A stretch of 64,000 nucleotides of DNA, taken from assembly GCF_001509485.1 (NCBI RefSeq), contig NZ_LLZI01000180.1, positions 1-64,000 of the forward strand. Direction: 5' to 3'. The DNA is from Streptomyces sp. NRRL F-4489. GTDB lineage: Bacteria > Actinomycetota > Actinomycetes > Streptomycetales > Streptomycetaceae. Of the stretch, positions 44,445 to 53,426 are shown in pieces; the stretch's first letter is position 1; the number at the start of each line of letters is the position of its first letter. Both the position numbers and the translations under genes were made by a program. The notes beneath the pieces were generated by a model. That model was given only the letters and a program-made list of their open reading frames with translations, was not told the DNA's origin and made no database searches.

Positions 44445-45270
44445 CTGGGGTGGTCCTTTCTGGTTTCCGGCAGGCGGACTCCCGGCGCGGACCGGTGGGG
44501 GACGGCGGGTCCCGGCGCGCCGTACGCGGGCAGGGCGGAGCGACCGCCCGCCGGCGGCGGGTCGGGGTGCCGTCGGTCCGGGTGGTGGTGCGGGCCGGTG
44601 GTCCGGATGCGCGTGGTGCGGGCGGCGGCGGTCAGGCGGCCGGCGGTCGCCGGTCGCGGGGTGGGCGCCGTACCGTGCCCGCAGCGATTGTCAGAGTCAT
44701 GACAGCCAGATGGCCAACTACCCGACTACACCAGCGCGTTGGCCCGCGGTGACGGGAGAGGGCGCGCCGGGCCGGGTCTTTCGCCGGCGGAACGGAGGGC
44801 GGCGCGGCGGGGCGCGGCCTGCGCGGGCGCGGGCGGTACGGCGGTTCTCGGGCTCCGGACCGCGCGGGGGCGGTCGAGCGCGTATCGCATAGGAAGGGTC
44901 CCATCCTGATCGGATCGTGGGGGGAGGACCGGATGTCAGGTGTACACCGGGCGGCCCCGCTCGGCAAGGCCCCACCGGTATCCGCCAGCCTCCGCGAGCA
45001 CTGTGACACCGCACCGTCAGCCACGTAACACCTTCATTACGTCCGCTCCTCGGAGCCGTATCGGCGGGCGCTACCACCCGGTAGGCACCGGTCCATCGGC
45101 TATACCCGGTACGCGAGTTTGAGCTGGAGGTTCGTACCTCTGACCCATCTGTTAATCTGCCCGCCCCTGGACATTCCTCCATATCCGCTCCGGCACTCCC
45201 CCCTCCCCGTCACTCCCTTCCGCTCCCCCAGCGCCCCTTGTCCCACCGGGTGCAGCGAGGTGTCGCGTAC
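44445..45270. other. 826-base spacer, no established gene
   Basis: Between the GT2 fusion (minus) and the XRE gene (plus). No reading frame here has natural-looking composition except a 31-codon candidate at 44933. Minor dyads: TGTCA-N6-TGACA near 44690-44706 and GAGGT-TCGT-ACCTC near 45126-45140. The stretch 45000-45190 is richer in A/T than its surroundings, which fits a promoter region for the XRE gene, but I could not settle -35/-10 boxes. Confidence 0.5.
44933..45028 (+). CDS. Candidate small ORF with strong ribosome site
   Basis: 31 codons beginning MSGVHRAAPLGKAPPV and ending in TAA (rare in this genome), preceded by GGGGGGAGGA at four bases. Composition is not distinctive and no family is recognised; it may be a leader peptide or chance. 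Confidence 0.25.
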   Translation: MSGVHRAAPLGKAPPVSASLREHCDTAPSAT

Positions 45271-45990
45271 GTGAACAGCGTTCCGTTCTCTGCCGCTCAG
45301 GCCCGGTCCGCCCGGGCCCGGATCGGCCTGACCACCGGCCAGGTCGCCCAGTCCATGACCGCGTGCGGCGCCCCGGTGCGCCCCGAGGTCATCGAGGCAT
45401 GGGAGTTCGGCTCCCTGGTGCCCACCGAACCACAGCTGTTCGCCCTGGCCGATGTGCTGTGGTGCGCGCCGTCGGTGCTGATGGGCGTCGAGCCGCGCAC
45501 CCTGGCCGAACACCGGCTGGCGCGGCAGTTGAGCGTGGAGCGGCTGGCGCAGCTGGTCGGGATGGACCCGGACGCGTACCGGGCGGCGGAGGCGGCCAAC
45601 GAGTGGCCCGGTGACTACCGCCAGACCAAGGCGCTGGTGGAGGCGCTGGGGCTGTCGCTGCGGAAGCTGATCGGGGTGATGGGGCGGGTCGAGGAGCTGG
45701 CCGGCCATCTGCGGGCGGCGGTCGAGGGCCGCTGGAAGTCGCATATCGCGCCGATCACCGAGATCACCACGCTGAACCGCACGCGGGTGGGCGACGCGCT
45801 GCGGGTGATGCACGGCGAGTTCGCGGAGTTCGCCGAGCGGTACATGGGGCATGTGGTGGCGCGGAACGCCGACGCCCGGCTGAAGGAGGTCGCGGCCGAG
45901 CGGTCGGCGTATCTGCGGCGGCTGGTGGACCACTTCTGGGACCTGATCGGCGAGGCGGGCGAGGCGCCGCCGTTCAACTCCGTGAGCTGA
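45271..45990 (+). CDS. Helix-turn-helix (XRE-like) regulator
   Basis: 239 aa. Begins SVPFSAAQARSARARIGLTT, then two helix-turn-helix-like modules: one at ~10-55 (GQVAQSMTACGAPVRPEVIEAWE) and a second at ~80-125 (LSVERLAQLVGMDPDAYRAAE). The remainder is helical. It belongs to a conserved actinomycete family of double-HTH proteins with unknown targets. GTG 45271 has AGGTG eight bases upstream; a TTG at 45238 is an alternative. Convergent with the uracil/xanthine permease gene ending at 46041. Confidence 0.8.
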   Translation: MNSVPFSAAQARSARARIGLTTGQVAQSMTACGAPVRPEVIEAWEFGSLVPTEPQLFALADVLWCAPSVLMGVEPRTLAEHRLARQLSVERLAQLVGMDPDAYRAAEAANEWPGDYRQTKALVEALGLSLRKLIGVMGRVEELAGHLRAAVEGRWKSHIAPITEITTLNRTRVGDALRVMHGEFAEFAERYMGHVVARNADARLKEVAAERSAYLRRLVDHFWDLIGEAGEAPPFNSVS

Positions 45991-46040
45991 GGCGGCGGGA
46001 CGGGGCTTGGCCCGCGTCCCGCCGCCCGGTGGGCGGGGCG

Positions 46041-47513
46041 TCAGTACGCGCCGCGGGGGTACGGCGGCGGCCCGGCGGGCGCGGGCCCCTCCGGCTCGGT
46101 ACCGGTCCCGTCCGCGTCCTCCTCCTCGGTGAACTCCTCCCAGTCGATCTCCACCGACCGGCGGCGGGTGAAGACGTTGAAGACGAGGTTGAGCACGATC
46201 GCGGTCAGACCGCCGAGGGTGATACCGCTGTCCAGCACCGCGCGGACGCCCTGCGGCATCCGCTCGAAGAACGGCGCCACTGCGGTGGGCAGGAAGGCCG
46301 CGCCCAGACTCACCGCGAGGATCAGGGCGTTGCGCTCCTCGCGCAGGTCCACTTTGCCGAGGATCTGGATGCCGACCGCGGCGACCATGCCGAACATCGA
46401 CAGCGCCGCGCCGCCGAGGACCGGGTGCGGGATCGCGGCGACCACCGAACCGGCCTTCGGCAGCAGCCCCAGCACGATCATGAAGCCGCCGGCCGCGACC
46501 ACCACGAACCGGCTCATCACCTTCGACATCCGGACCAGGCCGATGTTCTCCGCGAAGGCCACATAGGGAAAGGAGTTGAACAGTCCGCCGAGGACGGTGG
46601 CGACGCCGTCCGCGCGCAGCGCCCTGGCCACCGTGTCGTTGCCGACCGGTTTGCCGGTGATCTCCCCGATGGCGTAGACGTCGCCGGTGGTCTCCACCAT
46701 CGTGATCAGCATGACGACGATCATCGCCAGGATCGGGAACGGCTCGAAGACCGGCATCCCGTAATGGAACGGCGTGCTGACGCCGAACCAGTCGGTGTGC
46801 CCGACGGCGCTGAAATCGACGTCGCCGAGCAGCCAGGCGACGGCCGTTCCGCCGACCAGTCCGAGCAGCACCGCGACGCTGCTCAGCACCGGCTTTCCGA
46901 TGCGGACCAGCAGCAGAATGAACAGCAGCGTGCCGAGCGCGTATCCGAGGTTGCGCAGGTCGCCGAATTCCGGGGTGCCCCGCAACTGGGCGCCGCCGGC
47001 CGCGTCCTGGAGGGCCTGCGGGATGAGGGTGAGGCCGATAATGGTGAGAATCGTGCCGATGACCACCGGCGGGAAATACTTCACCAACTTGCTGAAGAAC
47101 GGGGCGAAAAGGAACGTCGCGATACCGGCGGTGATCACCGCGCCGTAGACCACCAGGAGTCCGGCGGTGCCGCCGCCCGCGCCCAGCCCGATCGCGATCA
47201 TCGGCGAGACCGCGGTGAAGGTGACGCCCTGCACCAGCGGCAGTTTCGCGCCGATCCGCCATATCCCGAACGCCTGGATGATGGAGGCTATTCCGCAGGT
47301 CAGCAGGTCCGCGTTGATGAGGTAGACCAGCTCCTCGCGGGAGAGTCCCAGCGCGTTGCCGAGCATGATCGGGACGATGACGGCGGCCGCGTAGAAGGCG
47401 AGGACGTGCTGGAAACCGTAGAGGGCGAGTTTGCCGAACGGCAGTACCTCGTCCACCGGATGCGCGCGCTGCCGGGGAAACCGCCGGGAGGATTGTCGCG
47501 GGAGTCGTGCCAT
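46041..47513 (-). CDS. Uracil/xanthine permease, NCS2 UraA/PbuX type
   Basis: 490 aa with ~14 membrane segments. Distinctive NCS2 blocks: LYGFQHVLAFYAAAVIVPIM near residue 30, PLVQGVTFTAVSPMIAIG near 90, ETTGDVYAIGEITGKPV near 265, and GGLFNSFPYVAFAENIGLV near 300 (the NSFP/TxFAQN-type substrate motif, here NSFPYVAFAENIG). Substrate is probably xanthine, urate or uracil. ATG 47513 has GAAGGCAAGGCAG upstream. Together with the AzgA-type permease at 12837 it gives the region two purine/pyrimidine importers. Confidence 0.9.
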   Translation of the reverse strand: MARLPRQSSRRFPRQRAHPVDEVLPFGKLALYGFQHVLAFYAAAVIVPIMLGNALGLSREELVYLINADLLTCGIASIIQAFGIWRIGAKLPLVQGVTFTAVSPMIAIGLGAGGGTAGLLVVYGAVITAGIATFLFAPFFSKLVKYFPPVVIGTILTIIGLTLIPQALQDAAGGAQLRGTPEFGDLRNLGYALGTLLFILLLVRIGKPVLSSVAVLLGLVGGTAVAWLLGDVDFSAVGHTDWFGVSTPFHYGMPVFEPFPILAMIVVMLITMVETTGDVYAIGEITGKPVGNDTVARALRADGVATVLGGLFNSFPYVAFAENIGLVRMSKVMSRFVVVAAGGFMIVLGLLPKAGSVVAAIPHPVLGGAALSMFGMVAAVGIQILGKVDLREERNALILAVSLGAAFLPTAVAPFFERMPQGVRAVLDSGITLGGLTAIVLNLVFNVFTRRRSVEIDWEEFTEEEDADGTGTEPEGPAPAGPPPYPRGAY

Positions 47514-47764
47514 CTCTGCCTTGCCTTCACGAGGTAGGTGAATAAGAGGGAACCCGGGCCCGGTGGTGCGGTGCCCTCCGCGGTGCGGCGCGTTCCGTTC
47601 CGCGCCCGGCGGGGTGCGGCCGGCGGAGCGGAAATCCGGGAATTGGCCGGAATGCGCGGGGCGGGCTCGTCGGGGCGCTCACCATAGTTGACCTTTCCCG
47701 TTCCGCGCGAGTAACCGCGGGGGCGACCGCCCGCCGATCAGGGGCGCGGGCGGAGAATGCGCCG

Positions 47765-47770
47765 TAATAT
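47765..47770 (+). promoter_or_regulatory. -10 box for leaderless FHA-ABC transcript
   Basis: TAATAT ends seven bases before ATG 47778, exactly the spacing expected if transcription starts at the A of the start codon. No convincing -35 is seen. This decides the start codon against ATG 47757, which lies upstream of the box. Confidence 0.5.
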
Positions 47771-47777
47771 CGGAAAT

Positions 47778-50126
47778 ATGGCTGAGCGGCCGGATGCGTC
47801 CAGCGCACCCGAACTCCTCGTCGAGTCCGGCGGCGTCACCCAGGTGCTGGAACCGCACCACGAGTACCACGTGGGCCGCGACCCCGACAGCGAGGTCGTG
47901 CTCGACGACGCCCGGGTCTCCTGGCACCACGCCGTCCTCCGCCCCGCCGGCGACCACTGGCTGGTGGAGGACGAGGGCAGCACCAACGGCACGTACACCA
48001 ACGGGCGCCGGGTGCGGCGCTCCGGCGTCGGCCCCGGCAGCGTGATCCGCTTCGGCAACCCCGCCGACGGCCCGTGCGCGGTACTCAGCGACGCCCCCCG
48101 GCCCCCGGCGGCCGGACGGCCCGCCGCGGTCTCGCACCCGGCGGCCACCCGCACCTTCCGGCGGCCCAGCTCGGTCCGGCCGCTGCCCCCGGCGCGCACC
48201 GTGCGGATCGGCCGGGCGCCCGGCAACGACCTGGTGGTGGACGACCTCGCGGTCTCCCGCCGGCACGCCGAACTCCGGTCCGGACCGGACGGCTACGTCC
48301 TCGCCGACCTCGGCAGCCACAACGGCACCTTCCTCAACGGCCGGCCGGTCGAGGGCACCGCCCCGGTGCGGTCCGGCGACGTCATCGGCATCGGCCACTC
48401 GGCGTTCGTGCTGGCCGGCGACCGGCTGGAGGAGTTCGTCGACACCGGCGAGGTGTCGCTGGACGTGCAGGACCTGACCGTCCGGATCGGCAAGGGCGCC
48501 CAGGGGCGGACCCTGCTCGGCGGGGTGTCGTTCCCGGTGGGTGAGAAGTCGCTGCTGGCGGTGATCGGGCCGAGCGGCGCCGGCAAGTCGACGCTGCTGA
48601 ACGCGCTGACCGGCCTGCGGCCGGCCGACGGCGGCACCGTGCTCTACGACGGCCGGGACCTCTACCGCGACTACGCCGAGCTGCGCCACCGCATCGGCCT
48701 GGTGCCGCAGGACGACATCCTGCACACCCAGCTGACCGTCCGCCGGGCCCTGGGCTACGCGGCGGAGCTGCGCTTCCCCGAGGACACCGCGCGCGCCGAA
48801 CGGGACGCCCGGGTCGAGGAGGTGATCCGCGAACTGGGCCTGGTCGAGCGGGCCGGACTGCCGATCCACAAGCTCTCCGGCGGCCAGCGCAAGCGGGTCA
48901 GCGTCGCGCTGGAGCTGCTGACCAAACCGTCGCTGCTCTTCCTCGACGAGCCGACTTCGGGCCTGGACCCGGGGATGGACCGCTCGGTGATGCACATGCT
49001 GCGCGGACTGGCCGACGGCGGCCGCACGGTCATCGTCGTCACCCACAGCGTGCTGAGCCTGGACGTCTGCGACCGGCTGCTGGTGATGGCGCCGGGCGGC
49101 ACCATCGCGTACTACGGGCCGCCGGAGGAGGCGCTGGAGTTCTTCGGCTTCCGCCAGTGGCCGGAAGCCTTCGAGGCGTTCGAGAACGACCGCGGGCGGG
49201 ACTGGGCCGGGGAGTTCCGGGCCTCACCGCTCTACACCCGCTACGTCACCGGCGAGACCCGGCAGCCGCCCGCGCCGCGGGCCCCGCGCGCCCCGGAGGA
49301 GCCGGCCCGCCGCGCCCAGAGCTGGCGCGGCCAGCTGTGGACGCTGATGCGGCGGTACGCGGCGGCGCTGTCCTCGGACCGGACGTTCCTGATCATCATG
49401 GTGGCGCTGCCGTTCGTGATGGGGGCGATGGCGCACGGCATCAGCGGCGGGAAGATGACCGGCGGCGGGGCGGCGACGGTGCTGCTGGTGCTGTGCGTCG
49501 GGGCGGTGCTCACCGGCGCCGCCAACGCGGTCCGCGAACTGGTCAAGGAACGGGTGATCTACCAGCGGGAACGGGCGGTGGGCCTGTCCCGGTCGGCGTA
49601 TCTGATGTCCAAGGTGCTGGTGCTGGGGACGGTCACGGTCGTCCAGGCGGTGGTGCTGACGCTGGTCGCGCTGTTCGGGGTGCGGCTCGACGCGCCGGGC
49701 GGCTCGGGGGTGCTGCTGCCTCCGCTGCTGGAGATCACGCTGGCGGTGGCCCTGCTGGCGTTCACCGCGATGACGCTGGGGCTGCTGGTGTCGGCGGTGG
49801 TGCGCAAGGAGGAGGTCACCATGCCGCTGCTGGTCCTCCTCGCCATCCTGCAAGTGGTGTTCTGCGGCGGGCTGACGTCGGTGCGCAAACCGGTGATGGA
49901 GCAGGTGGCGTGGCTGGTGCCGTCCCGCTGGGCGTTCGCGGCCATGGGCAGCACCCTCGATCTGCACCGCCTCCAGCCGGGGCCGATCGCCGCCGACCCG
50001 CTCTTCCGGCACACTCCCGGGGTGTGGCTGCTGGACATGGGGATGCTGGTGGTGCTCTCCGCCCTGTTCTGCTTCCTGGTCTACCGGCTGCTGCGGCGCC
50101 ACGAGCCCGAGACCATGCGCCGGTGA
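47778..50126 (+). CDS. Double-FHA ABC transporter (ATPase and permease fused)
   Basis: 782 aa. FHA 1 at ~15-90 (HVGRDPDSEVVLDDARVSWHHA; STNGTYTNG) and FHA 2 at ~135-210 (IGRAPGNDLVVDDLAVSRRHA; SHNGTFLNG), both with intact phosphothreonine-binding Arg, Ser and Asn. ATPase at ~220-440: Walker A GPSGAGKST, signature LSGGQRKR, Walker B SLLFLDEPTSG. Six C-terminal helices form the permease (ABCG-like half transporter). The layout resembles mycobacterial Rv1747, which is phosphorylated by kinase PknF. A kinase gene follows two genes downstream. Cargo is unknown; likely envelope lipid or glycolipid. Confidence 0.93.
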   Translation: MAERPDASSAPELLVESGGVTQVLEPHHEYHVGRDPDSEVVLDDARVSWHHAVLRPAGDHWLVEDEGSTNGTYTNGRRVRRSGVGPGSVIRFGNPADGPCAVLSDAPRPPAAGRPAAVSHPAATRTFRRPSSVRPLPPARTVRIGRAPGNDLVVDDLAVSRRHAELRSGPDGYVLADLGSHNGTFLNGRPVEGTAPVRSGDVIGIGHSAFVLAGDRLEEFVDTGEVSLDVQDLTVRIGKGAQGRTLLGGVSFPVGEKSLLAVIGPSGAGKSTLLNALTGLRPADGGTVLYDGRDLYRDYAELRHRIGLVPQDDILHTQLTVRRALGYAAELRFPEDTARAERDARVEEVIRELGLVERAGLPIHKLSGGQRKRVSVALELLTKPSLLFLDEPTSGLDPGMDRSVMHMLRGLADGGRTVIVVTHSVLSLDVCDRLLVMAPGGTIAYYGPPEEALEFFGFRQWPEAFEAFENDRGRDWAGEFRASPLYTRYVTGETRQPPAPRAPRAPEEPARRAQSWRGQLWTLMRRYAAALSSDRTFLIIMVALPFVMGAMAHGISGGKMTGGGAATVLLVLCVGAVLTGAANAVRELVKERVIYQRERAVGLSRSAYLMSKVLVLGTVTVVQAVVLTLVALFGVRLDAPGGSGVLLPPLLEITLAVALLAFTAMTLGLLVSAVVRKEEVTMPLLVLLAILQVVFCGGLTSVRKPVMEQVAWLVPSRWAFAAMGSTLDLHRLQPGPIAADPLFRHTPGVWLLDMGMLVVLSALFCFLVYRLLRRHEPETMRR

Positions 50127-50184
50127 GCCGGAGCCAGGGCGTGCGGCGCCGCGGCCGTGCGCGTGACGTGCCGAGGAGCCGCCT

Positions 50185-50766
50185 GTGACCGCGCCGGAGT
50201 TCCGTCCCAGCCATGTCGTCCCGCCGGACGGGATGGCGACCTGGGCGGCCCCGGACGCCACCCGGCCGCTGGTCCCGCTCGATCCGCTGCTGCCCGTCCA
50301 GGTCGTCGAACGGCACGGCGACTGGGCCCGGGCGCTGTGCTCCAACGGCTGGTCGGCGTGGGTGGACGGGCGGCTGCTGCTGCCGCTGCCGCACCCCCCG
50401 CCGGCCGCCGGGCAGCCCGCCGCCCGGACCGCCGACCCGCGCCCGCTGCTGGCCGCCGCCGAGGGAGCGCTGGCCCGCTTCCGGCAGTTGGTGGAGGAGG
50501 TGCTCGCCGGTCAGCTGGACCGCGAGGCGTTCGCGGAACGCACCCGCGGCACCCGGATCGGCGCGGTGGCGGACGGCGACGCGGTGTGGCTCTACGACGC
50601 CCGCCACGAGCGCTGGACGTACTGCGACGGGGCGTCGCTCGTCACGTTCGCGGTGACCGGGGAGGCGGCAGCGGCGGGGGAAGCGGAGGCCGAGGAGGGC
50701 GCGGGATCCGGAGCGGAGGCCGAGGGGGCGGCCGGGGGCGGGTCCGGGGCCGGTGAGCGGGCGTGA
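50185..50766 (+). CDS. Small protein between FHA-ABC and kinase genes
   Basis: 193 aa. The first ~75 residues could form an SH3-like fold (PLVPLDPLLPVQVVERHGDW; ARALCSNGWSAWVDGRLLLPL), followed by a helical section (LLAAAEGALARFRQLVEEVL) and a second beta-rich part (IGAVADGDAVWLYDARHERW). The tail is Glu/Gly/Ala-rich low complexity. GTG 50185 has GAGGAG six bases upstream, and the stop overlaps the kinase start (GTGA). It may be an adaptor for the transporter/kinase module; no family name can be given. Confidence 0.7.
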   Translation: MTAPEFRPSHVVPPDGMATWAAPDATRPLVPLDPLLPVQVVERHGDWARALCSNGWSAWVDGRLLLPLPHPPPAAGQPAARTADPRPLLAAAEGALARFRQLVEEVLAGQLDREAFAERTRGTRIGAVADGDAVWLYDARHERWTYCDGASLVTFAVTGEAAAAGEAEAEEGAGSGAEAEGAAGGGSGAGERA

Positions 50767-51800
50767 ACGGGGCGCCGGGCGGCGAGCGGCCCCGGGAGCG
50801 GACGACGGTGCCCGACTCCTCCGGGCTGCGCGGCCGGCAGATCGCCGGGTACCTGCTCGGCGACGAGATCGGGCGCGGCGGGATGGCGGTGGTCTACCGG
50901 GCCGAGGACCTGCGGCTGGGCCGGACCGTGGCGCTGAAGCTGCTGGCCCCCGAACTCGCCCGGAACGATACGTTCCGGAAGCGTTTCGCGCATGAGTCGC
51001 GGGTCGCCGCGGCGATCGACCACCCGCATATCGTGCCGGTCTTCGAGGCCGGCGAGACCGAGGGCCTGCTCTATCTGGCGATGCGCTACGTCCAGGGCCG
51101 CGATCTGCGGGCGCTGCTGGACCGGGACGGCCGGCTGCCGCTGGACACCACCTGCCGGATCGCCCTCCAGGTGGCGTCCGCGCTGGACGCCGCGCACGAC
51201 CACGACCTGGTGCACCGGGACGTCAAGCCCGGCAACATCCTGGTCGCCGAGGGCACCGACAGCGACCGGCCCGAGCACGTCTACCTCACCGACTTCGGGC
51301 TGACCAAGAAGTCGCTGTCGCTGACCGGCTTCACCAGCGTCGGCCAGTTCGTCGGGACGCTGGACTACGTGGCGCCCGAGCAGATCTCCGGGCGCCCGGT
51401 GGACGGCCGCTGCGATGTCTACGGGCTGGCCTGCGTCGCGTACGAGATGCTGACCGGGGAGCCGCCGTTCCGCCGCGACGACGACATGGCGCTGCTGTGG
51501 GCCCACCAGTACGACCCGCCGCCGGTCCCGAGCGGGGCACGGCCGGATCTGCCGGCCGCGGTGGACGCGGTGTTCGTCCGCGGGCTGGCCAAGGCGCCGG
51601 AGGAGCGGTACGAGACCTGCCGGGCGTTCGTGGTGGCGCTGCGGGCGGCCGGGCGCACGCCGGGGCCCGGCCCGGCCACGGGCCCGCACCCGGTGGGCGT
51701 CCGGACGGGCGGCGCCCCCCGGCCCGGTACCGCTCCCCCGCCGCCCCCGCGCTGGGCCCTCCCGGTCTTCCCGGGGCCGCTCGCCCGCCCGGAGGCGTGA
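50763..51800 (+). CDS. Hanks-type serine/threonine protein kinase, soluble
   Basis: 345 aa. Kinase domain ~25-295: glycine loop IGRGGMAVVYRAEDLRLGRT, catalytic-type Lys in VALKLL, HRDVKPGNIL (catalytic loop), DFGLTKK, APEQISG, and DVYGLACVAYEML. A Pro/Gly-rich tail of ~50 residues follows; no membrane helix or PASTA repeats, so it is cytoplasmic. GTG 50763 overlaps the preceding stop, and the FHA-ABC transporter gene two upstream offers two phosphothreonine-reading domains, so the kinase probably phosphorylates the transporter. Confidence 0.93.
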   Translation: MNGAPGGERPRERTTVPDSSGLRGRQIAGYLLGDEIGRGGMAVVYRAEDLRLGRTVALKLLAPELARNDTFRKRFAHESRVAAAIDHPHIVPVFEAGETEGLLYLAMRYVQGRDLRALLDRDGRLPLDTTCRIALQVASALDAAHDHDLVHRDVKPGNILVAEGTDSDRPEHVYLTDFGLTKKSLSLTGFTSVGQFVGTLDYVAPEQISGRPVDGRCDVYGLACVAYEMLTGEPPFRRDDDMALLWAHQYDPPPVPSGARPDLPAAVDAVFVRGLAKAPEERYETCRAFVVALRAAGRTPGPGPATGPHPVGVRTGGAPRPGTAPPPPPRWALPVFPGPLARPEA

Positions 51801-51822
51801 GCCCGCCCCGCGCGTCCCCGGG

Positions 51823-53172
51823 TCACCGCCCCGGCGGCGGCCCCCGGTAGGCATCGCGCACCTCCCCGGGATGGCGGACCCGGCGGGCCGCCAGGGCGCC
51901 GGCGAACCCCGTGGCCAGCCCCCACGCGGCGCCCACCCCCACCAGCCGCCACAGCTGCGGCCGCAGGGTGACCGCGCCGCCCAGATCGCCGCCGAGGTCG
52001 CCGACGCCGATCAGGGCCAGGCCGTAGTGGGCGTCGATCCCCGTGGCCACGCCGACGACCAGGAGGGTGAGCGCCAGCGCCACCGCCATCTCCAGGGCGT
52101 GCCGCCAGGCGGGCGTACGGGCCGGGGCACGGACCGCGGCGGCGAACGCGGCGACCGTCAGGACCACCGCCGCCACCGCCACCAGCCACCACACCCGCCC
52201 GTCGTACGCGGCGAGCGAGCCGAGGTCCAGGGTCTGCTCCCCGCCCCGGGCCAGGACCTGTTCCAGGGGGTGTGGCAGCGGCAGGCCGAGGGCCTTGTCG
52301 GCATGGCCGGTCCAGCCGCCGCCGGTGCCGATGCCCAGCGCCGTCCAGGCGAGGTTGGGCAAACCGAGGAGGAGGACCGCGAGGGTGCGCGCCGGGTGGT
52401 CGCCGGTGGCCGGCTCGGCGAGGCCGGCGAGCAGGCCGAGCGCCACGTACACCAGCAGGACCAGCAGCATCGCGGACGCGGGCGGGCGGACCGCGGTGCG
52501 GTGGCGGAGCAGCCCCGGGGGCAGCGGGGCCGTGCGGGAGACGGCGAGCGACAGCACCAGGACGGCGAGGATCCACAGCAGGCCGTAGCCGAGCGTGGCC
52601 GGCAGGTCGGCGCGGAAGCCGACGGTGGGGGTGGCGCCGAGGGCGGCGCCGATCCGGTCGGCGAGGTCGCTGCCGAGCGAGACGGTGAAGCGGTGGCGGG
52701 CGGCGAGCGCGACGAGCAGCAGAAGGACCAGCCAGCAGACCGCCGTCCGGGCGATCCGGCCGAGGAGTTCGCCGGACCGGGCGACCGCGCGGTGGCGCAG
52801 CGGCCGCCGGAAGAGCGCCGCGGTGACCAGGGCCCCGGCCAGCGTCACCGACAGCGGTACGGCGTCCACGGCGGCGCCGGCCCGGGCCAGGAACCCGGCG
52901 TCGCCGGTCGCGGCGAGCGCACCGCCGGCCGCGGCGACCACGGCGGCCGCGACCACCGCGGGGAAGCCGCCGCCGGGCAGGTCCGCCGCCCCGGCCGCCC
53001 ACAGCCCGAGCGCGGCGGTCACCGCCATGGCCGCCAGGCCCGCCACCGCCGTGCCGAGGGCCTGCCCCCAGCCGCGCAGGGCGGGCGGGCGGCCGTGCGG
53101 TGCCGCGGTCGCGGGCCCGGCCGGTGCGGGCTGTCCGGGTCCGGCCGGTGCCGGGCCGGGCGTCTGGCTCAC
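51823..53172 (-). CDS. Streptophobe-type hydrophobic membrane protein
   Basis: 449 aa with about ten to twelve predicted membrane helices. The conserved N-terminal region LRGWGQALGTAVAGLAAMAV and GLWAAGAADLPGGGFPAVVA, and later PLSVTLAGALVTAALFRRPL, match what I remember of the streptomycete-restricted streptophobe family. Function is unknown. GTG 53172 has GTGGGAG five bases upstream. It runs divergently from the DUF6777 gene (254 bases) and converges on the kinase gene. Confidence 0.75.
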   Translation of the reverse strand: MSQTPGPAPAGPGQPAPAGPATAAPHGRPPALRGWGQALGTAVAGLAAMAVTAALGLWAAGAADLPGGGFPAVVAAAVVAAAGGALAATGDAGFLARAGAAVDAVPLSVTLAGALVTAALFRRPLRHRAVARSGELLGRIARTAVCWLVLLLLVALAARHRFTVSLGSDLADRIGAALGATPTVGFRADLPATLGYGLLWILAVLVLSLAVSRTAPLPPGLLRHRTAVRPPASAMLLVLLVYVALGLLAGLAEPATGDHPARTLAVLLLGLPNLAWTALGIGTGGGWTGHADKALGLPLPHPLEQVLARGGEQTLDLGSLAAYDGRVWWLVAVAAVVLTVAAFAAAVRAPARTPAWRHALEMAVALALTLLVVGVATGIDAHYGLALIGVGDLGGDLGGAVTLRPQLWRLVGVGAAWGLATGFAGALAARRVRHPGEVRDAYRGPPPGR

Positions 53173-53426
53173 GGGGTCTCCCACGGGGCACGGGGGCCGA
53201 AGTGCCGTCCAGGCAACGGTACGCACGGCGGGTGCCGCCCGCTTGCGGAAGACGGCGGCCCCGGGCAAACAATTGACGCGATATGCGACATGACCGGCAT
53301 GACCGATACGTCACGTCCGGAGTGGCGCGCATCCGCCGAACCGCCGCGTGCCACCGCGGCCTTCGCCGCCTCGCGCCCGTCGCCCCACGCCGCCGGACGG
53401 CCGCCCAGTGCCGGGAAGAGGACACC

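Noticed and set aside
44632..45182. Two overlapping minus-strand open frames in the long spacer
   Set aside because: Sequence is rich in Arg/Pro/Gly without any conserved-looking segment, ribosome sites are absent, and they overlap the likely promoter region of the XRE gene.
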